A DNA stretch of 58,461 bases from an uncultured Bacteroidales bacterium. GTDB taxonomy: Bacteria > Bacteroidota > Bacteroidia > Bacteroidales > Paludibacteraceae. Position numbers and translations under genes: made by a program. The DNA is taken from contig CACZRD010000056.1 in assembly GCA_902783545.1 (NCBI GenBank), positions 1 to 58,461 of the forward strand, given 5' to 3'. The notes beneath the pieces are model-generated. The model searched no databases. It worked only from the letters and a program-made list of their open reading frames with translations, and had not been told where the DNA came from. This document shows, piece after piece, positions 41,726 through 50,697 of the stretch (positions within the stretch are counted from its first letter, which is position 1; every line of letters begins with the position of its first letter).

Positions 41726-42778
41726 ATGAAGAAGATTATATTGACAGGTGACCGGCCGACGGGGAAGTTGCATATAGGACACTATGTGGGATCGTTGCGC
41801 CGCCGCGTTGAACTGCAAAACACAGGCGAGTTCGATAAGATATACATCATGATTGCCGATGCACAGGCACTCACGGACAATGCCGATAACCCGGGAAAGA
41901 TTCGTGAGAACATACTGAATGTGGCATTGGACTATCTGGCTGCGGGTCTTGATCCGGAGAAAGTGACCATCTTCATTCAGAGCGGCGTGCCGCAGTTGGC
42001 AGAGCTGGCGTTCTACTATATGAACCTGGTGAGCGTGAGCCGCGTGCAGCGTAACCCGACGGTAAAGACAGAGATCAAGATGCGTAACTTCGAGGCGAAT
42101 ATTCCTCTCGGATTCTTCTGCTATCCGGTGTCGCAGGCAGCGGATATCACGTTGTTCCACGGTACGGTTGTACCGGTAGGTGAAGACCAGAAGCCGATGA
42201 TCGAGTTGACGAACGAGCTGGTGCGCCGATTCAACGGCGTATATGGCGAGGTGTTCGACGAGGCGCAGATCTTACTGCCGGACAATGCTGTTTGTATGCG
42301 TCTGCCGGGTACTGACGGTAAGGCGAAGATGAGCAAGAGTCTTGGCAACTGCATCTACCTGAGCGATCCGGCAGAGGTTGTGGAGCAGAAGGTCAAGAGC
42401 ATGTACACCGACCCCACGCACCTGAAGGTCAGCGATCCGGGACATCTGGAGGGAAATGCGGTGTTCACGTATCTGGATGCATTCTGCAAGGATGAGCACT
42501 TTGAGAAATACCTGCCGGAGTACAAGAACTTGCAAGAGTTAAAAGACCACTACACACGCGGCGGACTGGGCGATATGAAGTGCAAGATGTTCCTGCTGAA
42601 GATCATACAAGAGATGCTGGAGCCTATTCGTCAGCGTCGTGCGGAGTGGGAGCAACGTCTGCCGGAGGTACGCGAGATTCTGCGTCGCGGCACAGAAGAG
42701 GCACGTCAAGCCGGTGAGCAGACGATGCAAGAGGTACGCAAGGCTATGCGAATCGATTACTTCGACGGGGTGTTGTAG
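41726..42778 (+). CDS. trpS: Tryptophan-tRNA ligase
   Basis: Charges tRNA-Trp. The product has 350 residues, the class I core with GDRPTGKLHIGHYVGSL (the TGKLHIGH form of HIGH) and KAKMSKSLGNCIYLSD (KMSKS). VGEDQKPMIELTNELVRRFN is also typical. The distance between the motifs and total length are normal. It converges on the CotH-like gene. Confidence 0.96.
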   Translation: MKKIILTGDRPTGKLHIGHYVGSLRRRVELQNTGEFDKIYIMIADAQALTDNADNPGKIRENILNVALDYLAAGLDPEKVTIFIQSGVPQLAELAFYYMNLVSVSRVQRNPTVKTEIKMRNFEANIPLGFFCYPVSQAADITLFHGTVVPVGEDQKPMIELTNELVRRFNGVYGEVFDEAQILLPDNAVCMRLPGTDGKAKMSKSLGNCIYLSDPAEVVEQKVKSMYTDPTHLKVSDPGHLEGNAVFTYLDAFCKDEHFEKYLPEYKNLQELKDHYTRGGLGDMKCKMFLLKIIQEMLEPIRQRRAEWEQRLPEVREILRRGTEEARQAGEQTMQEVRKAMRIDYFDGVL

Positions 42779-42814
42779 GTCAACAACTGCCCACAACAAA
42801 CAACAACTTGATGA

Positions 42815-44224
42815 TTACTCGACGAGTTGTCCGGTGAGGTTGTAACGCCTGCCGTCACGCTCGATAAGAAGTTGACCGTTGACAATCAGTAGTCTCGACG
42901 GAGTGGAAGTCTGCAACGGGTCGGTGAAAACCGGCTCGTTACTGTTTATGATAGGTGTAGGGTCACCTTCTCCCCACTGGGCGTAGAGCCACTGGAGACG
43001 CGTGTTCAGGCGGCTAAGGAGTTCCTGTTTGCGTCCGGGCATATCGCTGTTGTCGCGGAAGTTCTGCGAACCTCGCCAGCGTTGTGCATCACGTTTGGCG
43101 GCTTGGGTGATGGTGGAAACGAAGGAGTCGATGTCATCGAGCACCTTGTTGTGCCCCTGCGTGCGGTACTGATACCATAGTTGCTGTACGCGCTGCGCGA
43201 ATGTTTCGTTCTGGCAGAGTTGCTCAATCCAGACCTGCGGTCGCCAAGGCGGCTCAAAATAGACGAAGGTCTCGTCCATCCGGTCATAGGAGTTACCAAA
43301 ATCCCAGACGGGTCCGTAATGCCATTTTATAGTTGAAAGTTGAGAGTTGAAAGTTGAAAGAGAGTCGCGGTCTTTGTAGAGGTAACAACTGCCGTGGTAT
43401 GACTCGCGGTTGGTCATGATCTCCTGTACGAGATAGAACTTAGCGGCATCGGTGATGTCGAGGATATCCTCCAACGGCTTCGAGCCGAGGTTATAGATGG
43501 CATCGTTGAGCGTGTTGAGTTGAGATGTGAGGTAGGTGTGCTGGGCGGTGGAAAGCTCTTCCGGCGCCTGGGGCGTGACCATGATCTTGTCCTCGTAATC
43601 GTTGTGCTCATAGAGCACGATGTTGCCGTCGGTCTCATAGTTGTCAATCTCAACGAGCCAGCCGCCTGTGATGAGCTCGGATTTGGTTTCGCCGTCCTCT
43701 TGCTCATGGATGTTCACGCGATCCTTGTCAATGCGTATAGTTTCCGTGACGAAGTAGAGCCCTTTATAATCGCCGTTGAGGACGAGTTCGACAGGCACCC
43801 GCCGCGGCGTATATGGCAGACCTATACGCTCGGAGAGCGCGAAGCCCGTCGTGTTCTTGAGGAATCCGAGGTAGTCATCCGCCTCGGCGAGTAACGCCCA
43901 GTGGCGATGTTTGGGCATATTCAGGAGTTTCTGTCCCTGACCTTTAGGGAAGACGATCTTGTAGGGTTTCTTGTCAAACCCTGTCCACGTCCAGTTGCCT
44001 CGTCCGCGGATGGTGATCGGCAGCGGGTTGGCAGCAGTGCCCAGAGCAGCATACTGCCCGTGGGCGGTGACATAAAGCGTGGCATCGACCGTCTGTTCAC
44101 GCGATGTGACAGGCTGCTGGTTCTTGGTGGTGATATACATCACAGGCAACGTGCCTGACGGTGAAACAGCTGCTGCAACGGTTGTGCAGACAAGCAATAA
44201 TAAGGATAGGATGATTTGGCGCAT
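42815..44224 (-). CDS. Secreted CotH-kinase-like protein
   Basis: The product has 469 residues with a signal peptide (MRQIILSLLLLVCTTVAAAV). CotH-type parts are RGRGNWTWTGFDKKPYKIVF, HWALLAEADDYLGFLKN, TNRESYHGSCYLYKD and WDFGNSYDR. The family holds an atypical kinase fold, but activity here is unproven. Between YKDRD and KWHYGPVWD the chain carries SLSTFNSQLSTI, encoded by a GTTGAAAG repeat (43331-43360 on the plus strand). The C-terminus LLIVNGQLLIERDGRRYNLTGQ resembles a short type IX secretion tail. It lies alone on its strand behind a repeat-filled gap. Confidence 0.85.
   Translation of the reverse strand: MRQIILSLLLLVCTTVAAAVSPSGTLPVMYITTKNQQPVTSREQTVDATLYVTAHGQYAALGTAANPLPITIRGRGNWTWTGFDKKPYKIVFPKGQGQKLLNMPKHRHWALLAEADDYLGFLKNTTGFALSERIGLPYTPRRVPVELVLNGDYKGLYFVTETIRIDKDRVNIHEQEDGETKSELITGGWLVEIDNYETDGNIVLYEHNDYEDKIMVTPQAPEELSTAQHTYLTSQLNTLNDAIYNLGSKPLEDILDITDAAKFYLVQEIMTNRESYHGSCYLYKDRDSLSTFNSQLSTIKWHYGPVWDFGNSYDRMDETFVYFEPPWRPQVWIEQLCQNETFAQRVQQLWYQYRTQGHNKVLDDIDSFVSTITQAAKRDAQRWRGSQNFRDNSDMPGRKQELLSRLNTRLQWLYAQWGEGDPTPIINSNEPVFTDPLQTSTPSRLLIVNGQLLIERDGRRYNLTGQLVE
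43331..43360. repeat. GTTGAAAG heptamer repeat inside the CotH-like gene
   Basis: Plus-strand units gttgaaa, gttgaga, gttgaaa and gttgaaag lie inside the coding region of the CotH-like protein (minus strand), where they encode L-S-T-F-N-S-Q-L-S-T. The same unit stands before the lipoprotein gene at 7905 and before the M23 gene. Confidence 0.85.
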
Positions 44225-44225
44225 A

Positions 44226-44285
44226 ATTAAACCTCGTTAAAACCTTGTTTAAACCTCGTTAAAACCTCGTTACAGAAGTACGTTT
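44226..44285 (+). repeat. aaaacctcgtt tandem repeat, copy 2
   Basis: Same 11-base unit and same end phrase (ttacagaagtacgtttc) as at 21882-21947, here between the trmD stop and the CotH-like start. Relative to the flanking genes it is reversed compared with copy 1. Confidence 0.85.
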
Positions 44286-44963
44286 CTATTCTCCGAGCAG
44301 ATCGGGTCGCCGTTCGCGGGTGTGTTGGAGCGATTGCTCGTAAAGCCAGTCGTCGATCTTCGCCTGATGACCGGAGAGGAGGATGTCAGGAACGCGCCAG
44401 CCTTTGTACTCAGCCGGGCGGGTATAGACTCCTGCTTCGAGCAGACCGTCCTGGAAGGAGTCGGAGAGCGCGGATGTCTCGTCGCCAAGGGCTCCCGGGA
44501 GCAGACGGACGATAGCATCTGTCATGATGGCGGCAGGCATCTCACCGCCGGTGAGGACGAAGTCGCCGATGGTGTATTCCTTTGTGATTAGATGGTCGCG
44601 AACGCGCTGGTCAACGCCTTTGTAATGGCCGCAGAGGATGATCAGGTTCTGCTTGAGCGAGAGTTGGTTGGCGACCTGCTGGTTGAAACGCTCGCCGTCA
44701 GGGGCGGTGAAGATGATCTCGTCGTACTGGCGTTCGGAGGTGAGCTTGGTGATGATGCGGTCGATAGGTTCGATCTGGAGCACCATGCCTGCGCCAAAGC
44801 CAAAGGCATAGTCATCGACCTTACGATGCTTGTCGAGGGTGTAGTCACGCAGGTTATGGACATAGATCTCACAGAGACCTTTGTCTTTCGCGCGCTGAAC
44901 GATGGAGTGGTTCAAGGGAGACTCCAAAAGTTCAGGGCAGCAGGTGATAATATCGATTCTCAT
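44286..44963 (-). CDS. trmD: tRNA (guanine-37-N1)-methyltransferase
   Basis: Adds a methyl group to G37 next to the anticodon, which prevents +1 frameshifting. The product has about 225 residues with family motifs [57 protein letters not shown] and the trefoil-knot SAM site around it. A second ATG directly upstream (44966) is possible. Usual neighbours rpsP and rplS are not here. Confidence 0.95.
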   Translation of the reverse strand: MRIDIITCCPELLESPLNHSIVQRAKDKGLCEIYVHNLRDYTLDKHRKVDDYAFGFGAGMVLQIEPIDRIITKLTSERQYDEIIFTAPDGERFNQQVANQLSLKQNLIILCGHYKGVDQRVRDHLITKEYTIGDFVLTGGEMPAAIMTDAIVRLLPGALGDETSALSDSFQDGLLEAGVYTRPAEYKGWRVPDILLSGHQAKIDDWLYEQSLQHTRERRPDLLGE

Positions 44964-44989
44964 CATTAGCGTTACAGTATAGTGATCTT

Positions 44990-45027
44990 AGGGTTGACCG
45001 TCGGTTGACCGTCGGTTGACTGTCGGT
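44990..45027 (+). repeat. gttgaccgtcg tandem repeat
   Basis: Three copies of an 11-base unit (gttgaccgtcg, gttgaccgtcg, gttgactgtcg) lie between trmD and yidD. On the minus strand this is the yidD-to-trmD gap. Confidence 0.8.
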
Positions 45028-45048
45028 TTAATTTTAACATCGGACATA

Positions 45049-45270
45049 CTATGGTACAGGATCGTAGCCTGATCCGCCCCAGGGATTGCAGCGGAGGATG
45101 CGTTTGAAGCCCAGCCATCCGCCACGGAAGATGCCGTACTTCATCACTGCCTCAATCATATACTGGCTGCATGTCGGTGTAAAGCGGCACGAAGGCGGCG
45201 TGAGGGGCGAAATGCAAGCGCGGTAGAAATAGACCGGAAGCAAGAATATGTGACGAAGGATCTGACGCAT
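45049..45270 (-). CDS. yidD: Membrane protein insertion efficiency factor YidD
   Basis: The product has 73 residues with the family phrases [23 protein letters not shown] and [13 protein letters not shown] in parts. A small amphipathic protein at the inner membrane, thought to help YidC. It lies downstream of rnpA, the usual order, with a 33-base gap holding the 20-bp palindrome. Confidence 0.95.
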   Translation of the reverse strand: MRQILRHIFLLPVYFYRACISPLTPPSCRFTPTCSQYMIEAVMKYGIFRGGWLGFKRILRCNPWGGSGYDPVP

Positions 45271-45280
45271 TGGGGTTGTG

Positions 45281-45300
45281 ATCGACCATGTATGGTCGAT
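45281..45300. repeat. 20-bp palindrome, copy 3
   Basis: atcgaccatgtatggtcgat, between rnpA and yidD. It is the best palindrome of the three (arms atcgacca / tggtcgat). Confidence 0.8.
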
Positions 45301-45303
45301 GCA

Positions 45304-45660
45304 TTATGAGGTGATAATCTTAGCGATGAGCTTGATCATGGCGCGCTCAATCTGAGGGTAGTCGGGCAACTGTTTGTCCATGTTGTAGATGGCGATGTGG
45401 AACGCGCGGCCTTGGGCCTGGAGTTGCTTGAGTGGTTCGCAGTGCAGGCGATAGGCTTCGCGCATCAGGCGACGGATGCGATTGCGGTCCACAGCGTGCT
45501 TATGCAGGGATTTGGGAGCCCAGACCAGAACTTGTGTTGCACCTTCGGCAGGGAGAACATGCGCGCGCAGCGGCCAGACGATGTAACGCTTGCCTTGGGA
45601 ACGCGTAGCGGCGATTCGAAGATCGCCGCAGAGACGCATGGATTTGGGGAAGGAGAACAT
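45304..45660 (-). CDS. rnpA: Ribonuclease P protein component
   Basis: Binds RNase P RNA and helps process tRNA 5' ends. The product has about 118 residues: FSFPKSMRLCG at the start and the RNR motif KHAVDRNRIRRLMREAYR in the middle, which binds RNA. ATG 45660 is chosen; an in-frame TTG lies three codons upstream. It is followed by yidD and preceded by hemD. Confidence 0.94.
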   Translation of the reverse strand: MFSFPKSMRLCGDLRIAATRSQGKRYIVWPLRAHVLPAEGATQVLVWAPKSLHKHAVDRNRIRRLMREAYRLHCEPLKQLQAQGRAFHIAIYNMDKQLPDYPQIERAMIKLIAKIITS

Positions 45661-45722
45661 ATTGGTCAAAAATCATCAGAAATTATCCAAAATGCTCGCG
45701 GACCTAACCGCGAGAGCAGAAC

Positions 45723-46457
45723 CTATTCCGAGAGGTACTGCTCGATGGCGGAGAGGATAGACGGGCAGCCGGGTGCGGGGGCGGTGCGGTTGACGGTAAA
45801 TCCGGCATCGGTGAGGGCCTGCGCGGCGGGTGCGCCGTAGCAGATGAAAGCTTTGTCGCCCTGAACGAAGTCGGGGAAGTTCTCGAGGAACGCGTGTACG
45901 CCCGAAGCGGTAAAGAAGGCTATGATGTCGTAGTCAAACGGCTTGTCTTTCGGCCAAAAGAACGTCTTCTGTCGGAACATCACCGTGGGTGTGACGAACA
46001 CCTTGTGCTCCGCGAACATGTTAATCAGGTCGTCGGTATAGTTCTCGCCCACCACCATCATGTACTTCTCCTGCGGACGGCGGTTCATGGCGGGGATAAT
46101 ATCATCGAAGGAGTTATGCTCGCCGAAGAAGATCCGGCGCTTGCGGAACTCGATATACTTTTGCAGATAGTTGCCCACCGCCTCACTGATGCAGTAGTAG
46201 TGCATTGTTTCGGGGACAGCGACATGCAGATCCTGCGCCATGCGGAAGAAGTAGTCAGCACTGAGTTTGGAGTTCAGAATGACAGCCGTGTAGTCAAGGA
46301 TATTGATGTGCTGTGCACGGAACTCCTTAGCAGACAATCCTTCCAACTGTACCAGCGGTTGGAAATCCACCCGTACGTCATGATGATGTTCGAGCAGATC
46401 GTAGGGGTTATGTTCGCCTGCGGGGCGAGGTTGTGTGATTAGAATCTTTTTTGTCAT
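45723..46457 (-). CDS. hemD: Uroporphyrinogen-III synthase
   Basis: Closes the linear tetrapyrrole with inversion of ring D in haem and corrin synthesis. The product has 244 residues. Sequence is loosely conserved, but ILITQPRPAGEHNPYDLLE at the start, VILNSKLSADYFFRMAQDL, MMVVGENYTDDLINM and IAFFTASGVHAFLENFPDF in parts are the family pattern. The order DUF4271-hemD-rnpA-yidD, seen here, is common in Bacteroidales and supports the call. Confidence 0.88.
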   Translation of the reverse strand: MTKKILITQPRPAGEHNPYDLLEHHHDVRVDFQPLVQLEGLSAKEFRAQHINILDYTAVILNSKLSADYFFRMAQDLHVAVPETMHYYCISEAVGNYLQKYIEFRKRRIFFGEHNSFDDIIPAMNRRPQEKYMMVVGENYTDDLINMFAEHKVFVTPTVMFRQKTFFWPKDKPFDYDIIAFFTASGVHAFLENFPDFVQGDKAFICYGAPAAQALTDAGFTVNRTAPAPGCPSILSAIEQYLSE

Positions 46458-46473
46458 TATCTTGTATGCAAAC

Positions 46474-47136
46474 TTATGCCAATTGTTGCAAAACCATCTG
46501 CCTGCCTGCTTCGTAGAGCATCATCATGGGCAGCAGTTCAACGGTGATTACATATATCACCACGCTTGCGACTTCGGGCAGCGATGAGCAGAACAGCTTT
46601 GCCCACTGCCAACCGAGGATGAGCAGATAGGCGCCAGCCGCTACGAGCAGGAGTGTGAGCCATACGCCCTCGGGCGAGGTATAAGCTACGAGCAGCATGA
46701 AGATGAACAGCACGTAGGAGAATACCGATCGTAGTGAGAAGTACCGCACGTACGCCAGGCTCATGCGTTTGCCGAGGCGGAACGTATAGTGTATCAGCAG
46801 GGCAATCACTGTGCGCGCCACGTCAATGAGCAGCGAAAGAAGAATCATGGATGCGAGCATCCCGGTGCCGACCATAGCCGTCTGCACGAGCAGGACATAC
46901 ACGATGAGCGCCGGCATTGTGATGTTGAACAGCCACTGGGCAACCTGCGAGCCGATACTGGGTACCTGTTCGGCAGTTGTGCCGGCGAATGTAGCGAAAC
47001 TATTGCTCACCACAGCGCGCAAGTACTGCGGCTGCATGATACAACTCAGCCAGACGAGTAAAGCCATCATCAGGAACACCCAAGGCAGCCATGTTGCGGC
47101 GAGTGCAGCGGTTATATGTAGTCCGGCGTCGGGCAT
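46474..47136 (-). CDS. DUF4271 integral membrane protein
   Basis: The product has 220 residues with about six membrane helices (WLPWVFLMMALLVWLSCIM, LFNITMPALIVYVLLV, MILLSLLIDVARTVIALLIHY in parts, SVFSYVLFIFMLLVAYT, LLLVAAGAYLLILGWQW, VVIYVITVELLPMMMLY). It matches DUF4271, always next to hemD in Bacteroidota. Function unknown. It overlaps none of its neighbours; hemD follows after 16 bases. Confidence 0.85.
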   Translation of the reverse strand: MPDAGLHITAALAATWLPWVFLMMALLVWLSCIMQPQYLRAVVSNSFATFAGTTAEQVPSIGSQVAQWLFNITMPALIVYVLLVQTAMVGTGMLASMILLSLLIDVARTVIALLIHYTFRLGKRMSLAYVRYFSLRSVFSYVLFIFMLLVAYTSPEGVWLTLLLVAAGAYLLILGWQWAKLFCSSLPEVASVVIYVITVELLPMMMLYEAGRQMVLQQLA

Positions 47137-47175
47137 CGGGTTAGGGGGTTAGGGGATTAGCGGGTTAGGGGATTA
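47129..47175 (+). repeat. gggttagggg / attagcgggt repeat
   Basis: Four to five imperfect copies of gggttaggggatta lie between the LOG-protein stop codon and DUF4271. The stop codon of the LOG gene is inside the repeat. It looks like a telomere repeat but is only a short junction array. Confidence 0.75.
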
Positions 47176-47778
47176 GCGGGTGCGGGCATGGGAGCTTTCC
47201 TGTTCTCCCCATTGTGCTGCAGCCTGAATAGCGGGCAGAACGTCTTCGGGGTTGTTGACGACGGTGAACATCTTGTCGCGGTGCAAGGGCTGCATGAAGT
47301 GCTCGTCAACCATCTTGTCGAGCGCAGCGAGGATGGGGTCAAAGAATCCGTCGGTATTCACGATGACAACAGGCTTGCCGTGCAAACCGAGTTGCTTCCA
47401 CGTGAGGCATTCGAAGAGTTCCTCCATCGTGCCAACTCCCCCGGGCAGAGCGACCATAGCATCGACCATTTGGACGATGGTGGCTTTGCGCTCGTGCATG
47501 GACTCGGTAACGATGGTTTGCGTGCTTCGCGGGTTGTTCCATCCCCGCTCAACCATGAATCTTGGGATAACGCCAATCACCTTGCCGCCGGCGCTAAGCG
47601 CGCCGTCAGCAAGGTGACGCATCAGCCCTATTCCTCCGTCACCATAGACGAGTTCGATATGTTCCTCGGCCATGATTTGTCCCAAACGGTGTGCCGCGTC
47701 GTTGTACGGCTGCGGCACTCCGTCGGAAGCGGAGCAATATACAGCTATTCGCTGGATATTAGCGTACGAACTTCTCAC
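47173..47778 (-). CDS. LOG-family protein (TIGR00730)
   Basis: The product has 201 residues. The PGGVGTMEE motif (112-120) and the IAVYCSASDG start mark the lysine-decarboxylase-like LOG family, known for releasing nucleobases from nucleotide 5'-monophosphates. It starts with GTG at 47778, inside the end of the upstream secreted-protein gene (20-base overlap), which suggests co-transcription with that locus. The C-terminus (HARTR) is partly repeat-encoded. Confidence 0.88.
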   Translation of the reverse strand: MRSSYANIQRIAVYCSASDGVPQPYNDAAHRLGQIMAEEHIELVYGDGGIGLMRHLADGALSAGGKVIGVIPRFMVERGWNNPRSTQTIVTESMHERKATIVQMVDAMVALPGGVGTMEELFECLTWKQLGLHGKPVVIVNTDGFFDPILAALDKMVDEHFMQPLHRDKMFTVVNNPEDVLPAIQAAAQWGEQESSHARTR

Positions 47779-49363
47779 CGTTGCGGATAACTACACCCTT
47801 GTAGTCGTCGCCAACCTCTTGACCAAGCACGTTGTAGAACTTGTTGTCGTTCATGATGCGAACAATCTCAACACCCGAGCCAGCATCCTGCTTAACAACA
47901 ATGGATACAGGGAGACCAAGAGCATTAATGCTGATTTCGCCTTCACGAGCCTCGGTAGTAGGCTCAACTTTGATAGTTACGAAATTTGTAAACTTGTGGG
48001 TGTAGTACGTCTCACCTTCGACTTCTTCTTCATCGTAGTCAGAAACAATCTCAACACTAATCCAGTCATCTGCATCAATTGCAATCTCTTCATCCCAAAC
48101 GTTTGAAGGGATCTCCAATGTTTTCTCCGTTTCGCCTGCCTTAAATGTAATTTCTTCAGGAGCTACAAATTCAGGCATTAGACCGACAATATTCAGCATG
48201 ATGTTGGACGGAGAGGTCCAAAGAGTGGTATAGTACTCTTTTCCAGTTTCGCTGTCGCGCCCGAAATAATAAGTTTGTCCAGGGAGTTGTGAATAGAAGT
48301 CACTAATGAAACCGATATTAGTCGTTCCTTTGTTAAATTCATCTAAAGCAACGATGAAACTGCCATTAACAGAAATTGGAGCGGCTGTTTCAGCTCCCGT
48401 AACTGGGTCTTTTGACAAAAAGTCGAATTGCAGCAAACCTATAAATGAATAACCAGGTGCATACTCAGTAAAGTTGTCGAGATTGGCTGTTGAACGGGCT
48501 ATAGGTTTTTGCCAATCGATATTCCCCTCTTCATCAAATTGGTAGATAGACAAACGGATATGATCATCTTCACCCGGGAAGAAATCAGCAGAGGAACTGC
48601 CTGAATTATATACACCCAAAGTCATGTGGTCTATATACATTGTTCCTTTTTGTGGGAACGGAACAAAGATTGTATCAAAATATACCGTGTTTCCGCCTGT
48701 GCTCTCAAAAGGATTGGTCAGTTTGCTTCCATAAGAGTATGAGCCTAATCCTCCAGCACTAACTAATTTCCAATCGCTGCCATCCTCGTCTTGGCGAGGA
48801 TCTTCGGTGTACATGGCGCACTTGGTGAATGTTACATACATTGCTGACCCGACATTAACCGCATTATAGAAAATGGGGTTTCTAGTCTTCCAATCTGCTG
48901 TAGCGAGTGCACTGACTTGATATTCAGGGTAGTAGTATCCCTCAACATCATTTGTCTTCATTACTGGCAAATCATATTCGCCAAATCCTACCGGCATCTT
49001 GTAATACACGTTTTGAGCAACTTGCTGACCTCCGACATACCAAGTGCTCGGAAGTGTGTCGTTGTTCAAGAATAAGATGGTGTCAGTAAAGGGTGAAATC
49101 AGTCCCTGCTGGTAGAATCCATATAGCAGACCATCGGATGGAACACCTACTTGATATGTTCCCAAAGCGCGATAAGGAATGTAAACTGTGTCAAGGTCCG
49201 CAGCAGTCTGTTTCTTGGCAGCAGTCTTGTCAAATTGTGCCTCTAAGTAGGTTACAGAGGGAACGTCAGACCTCATAAAGAGTTTTTTCGGAGTTCCTTG
49301 TCGTGTTGCAAACGAAGCAACTGTCGTTGCCAACGCGCATACAAAAAGAATACTTTTCTTCAT
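47759..49363 (-). CDS. Secreted protein with type IX-like C-terminal tail (locus 2)
   Basis: The product has 534 residues with a signal peptide (MKKSILFVCALATTVASFA). The body is beta-rich without a family I recognise. The region before the end (PEEITFKAGETEKTLEIPSNVW, then VTIKVEPTTEAREGEISI) looks like a BACON- or Ig-like domain. The C-terminus VEIVRIMNDNKFYNVLGQEV and GVVIRNGEKFVR is the pattern of a short sorting tail. It is the last gene of the second SusCD operon, 39 bases after the DUF4302 gene, and is thus likely a surface protein working with that system. Confidence 0.78.
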   Translation of the reverse strand: MKKSILFVCALATTVASFATRQGTPKKLFMRSDVPSVTYLEAQFDKTAAKKQTAADLDTVYIPYRALGTYQVGVPSDGLLYGFYQQGLISPFTDTILFLNNDTLPSTWYVGGQQVAQNVYYKMPVGFGEYDLPVMKTNDVEGYYYPEYQVSALATADWKTRNPIFYNAVNVGSAMYVTFTKCAMYTEDPRQDEDGSDWKLVSAGGLGSYSYGSKLTNPFESTGGNTVYFDTIFVPFPQKGTMYIDHMTLGVYNSGSSSADFFPGEDDHIRLSIYQFDEEGNIDWQKPIARSTANLDNFTEYAPGYSFIGLLQFDFLSKDPVTGAETAAPISVNGSFIVALDEFNKGTTNIGFISDFYSQLPGQTYYFGRDSETGKEYYTTLWTSPSNIMLNIVGLMPEFVAPEEITFKAGETEKTLEIPSNVWDEEIAIDADDWISVEIVSDYDEEEVEGETYYTHKFTNFVTIKVEPTTEAREGEISINALGLPVSIVVKQDAGSGVEIVRIMNDNKFYNVLGQEVGDDYKGVVIRNGEKFVR

Positions 49364-49402
49364 ACCTTAAAGATTTTAGAAGTTAGTAATTATTGTTGTT
49401 GT

Positions 49403-50680
49403 TTATTTCTTTCCTGTTATGTTAAACCATACCGAGGAATTAGAGTTTTCAGTCATTTTCATACCCAGCGTCGGGTTCACCGCATCACCGGCAGCAAGGG
49501 CGAACGTACCGTTCAAGGACTTGAACAAGGGCTCGAGTGACGGGAATGCAGCCAGCACTTTCTGTGCATTTTCATCCGCCGGCTCGAGATAGTTCAGGCG
49601 CACGCTGCCGCTTTGCTGTTCAAAGGAATACAGATAATCCATCTCTGTAGCCTTACTGCTGGAGGTACCAAGATAGCCCAATGTCAGAACAAAGCCATTA
49701 TCTTTCTGGCTGAACGCCAGCGATTTGATTGCTGCTTTCTTGTTGGTGGAATATGCCTTTTTGAGGGCTGCATTCACTGCATCTATCGCCTGCTTGGAGA
49801 TATCGTTGATATCCTCAACATTTACCACCCACGCACCAGCTGCTATCTCTGTATATTCGCCAAAGTACGCTGCCGGGCTTGCGGTAAATATGGTTGATGA
49901 GTTGTCATTAGCAAACACCGAGCCACTCAATGCATACCATGTATCCGGTGCTTCGGGCAGAGGCAATGACAATTGGATACCGCCCGTACGGATACCGAAC
50001 GGATACAACTCCGGATCTTCTTCAGCCGGTTTTTCACCTACCTGAGAACGAGAGAACACGCCCGAACTTCCATTGTTCAACAAGCACTCACCGTCCGGTG
50101 TGACAGCATGGAACAAGTTTCCGTTTCCGACGAAGCGTGTACGCGTTGCTTCAATCTCAGCGAAATACGTCGCAGGCGTCTTGCCGCTTTCCATCGGATA
50201 GAGATAGCAGTAAGCGCTGTGCTTCTTGCCTTTCAACTTAACATGGTTAGCATCGGCATGCAGGATCAGGAACTCATAGTCTCCCAGCAAGCCGTCGCCA
50301 TCATCACGCGGGTCAGACCAAGCGTGGAAGACCTTGTTGTAGGTGTCAAAGGTCAAGATGGGGCCGTTGTCGTTCTTGACAGCCCAAGTACTTTCATCCG
50401 TAAGGATCATGTTATTTGTAGTTGTAGCATTCTTTGCCGTAGCACTGACGCGGCCGTTGGCATCGAACTCCATAATCAAGTTATAGCCCTCGGACTCGGG
50501 GTTAGCAAAGTAAATCATCTCCCAGCCATTGGTTTCTTCCGTAAGAATGCTGAATGCATTATCCAATGCTACTTGCGCACGCTGGGCAGCGGATTTGTCA
50601 AACAAGTCCTTCTCTTCGCGACTGCAAGCGCCCAACAGGGTGACAATCGCCAAACTAATCAATACATATCTTGCTTTCAT
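49403..50680 (-). CDS. DUF4302 lipoprotein (locus 2)
   Basis: The product has about 425 residues with a lipoprotein signal (MKARYVLISLAIVTLLGAC). The sequence matches the Bacteroidota family DUF4302 (AFSILTEETNGWEMIYFANPESEGYNLIMEF in parts, FDTYNKVFHAWSDPR, DYEFLI). Members are surface lipoproteins found next to SusCD and the HExxH lipoprotein, as here. Role unknown. An ATG at 50686 (two codons upstream) is a possible start. Confidence 0.83.
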   Translation of the reverse strand: MKARYVLISLAIVTLLGACSREEKDLFDKSAAQRAQVALDNAFSILTEETNGWEMIYFANPESEGYNLIMEFDANGRVSATAKNATTTNNMILTDESTWAVKNDNGPILTFDTYNKVFHAWSDPRDDGDGLLGDYEFLILHADANHVKLKGKKHSAYCYLYPMESGKTPATYFAEIEATRTRFVGNGNLFHAVTPDGECLLNNGSSGVFSRSQVGEKPAEEDPELYPFGIRTGGIQLSLPLPEAPDTWYALSGSVFANDNSSTIFTASPAAYFGEYTEIAAGAWVVNVEDINDISKQAIDAVNAALKKAYSTNKKAAIKSLAFSQKDNGFVLTLGYLGTSSSKATEMDYLYSFEQQSGSVRLNYLEPADENAQKVLAAFPSLEPLFKSLNGTFALAAGDAVNPTLGMKMTENSNSSVWFNITGKK

Positions 50681-50697
50681 AATCATTCCGCTTTCTA

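Noticed and set aside
47129..47175. Telomere-like gggttagggg array as a linear chromosome end or phage end
   Set aside because: It is short, imperfect, lies between two ordinary genes and one unit contains a stop codon in use.
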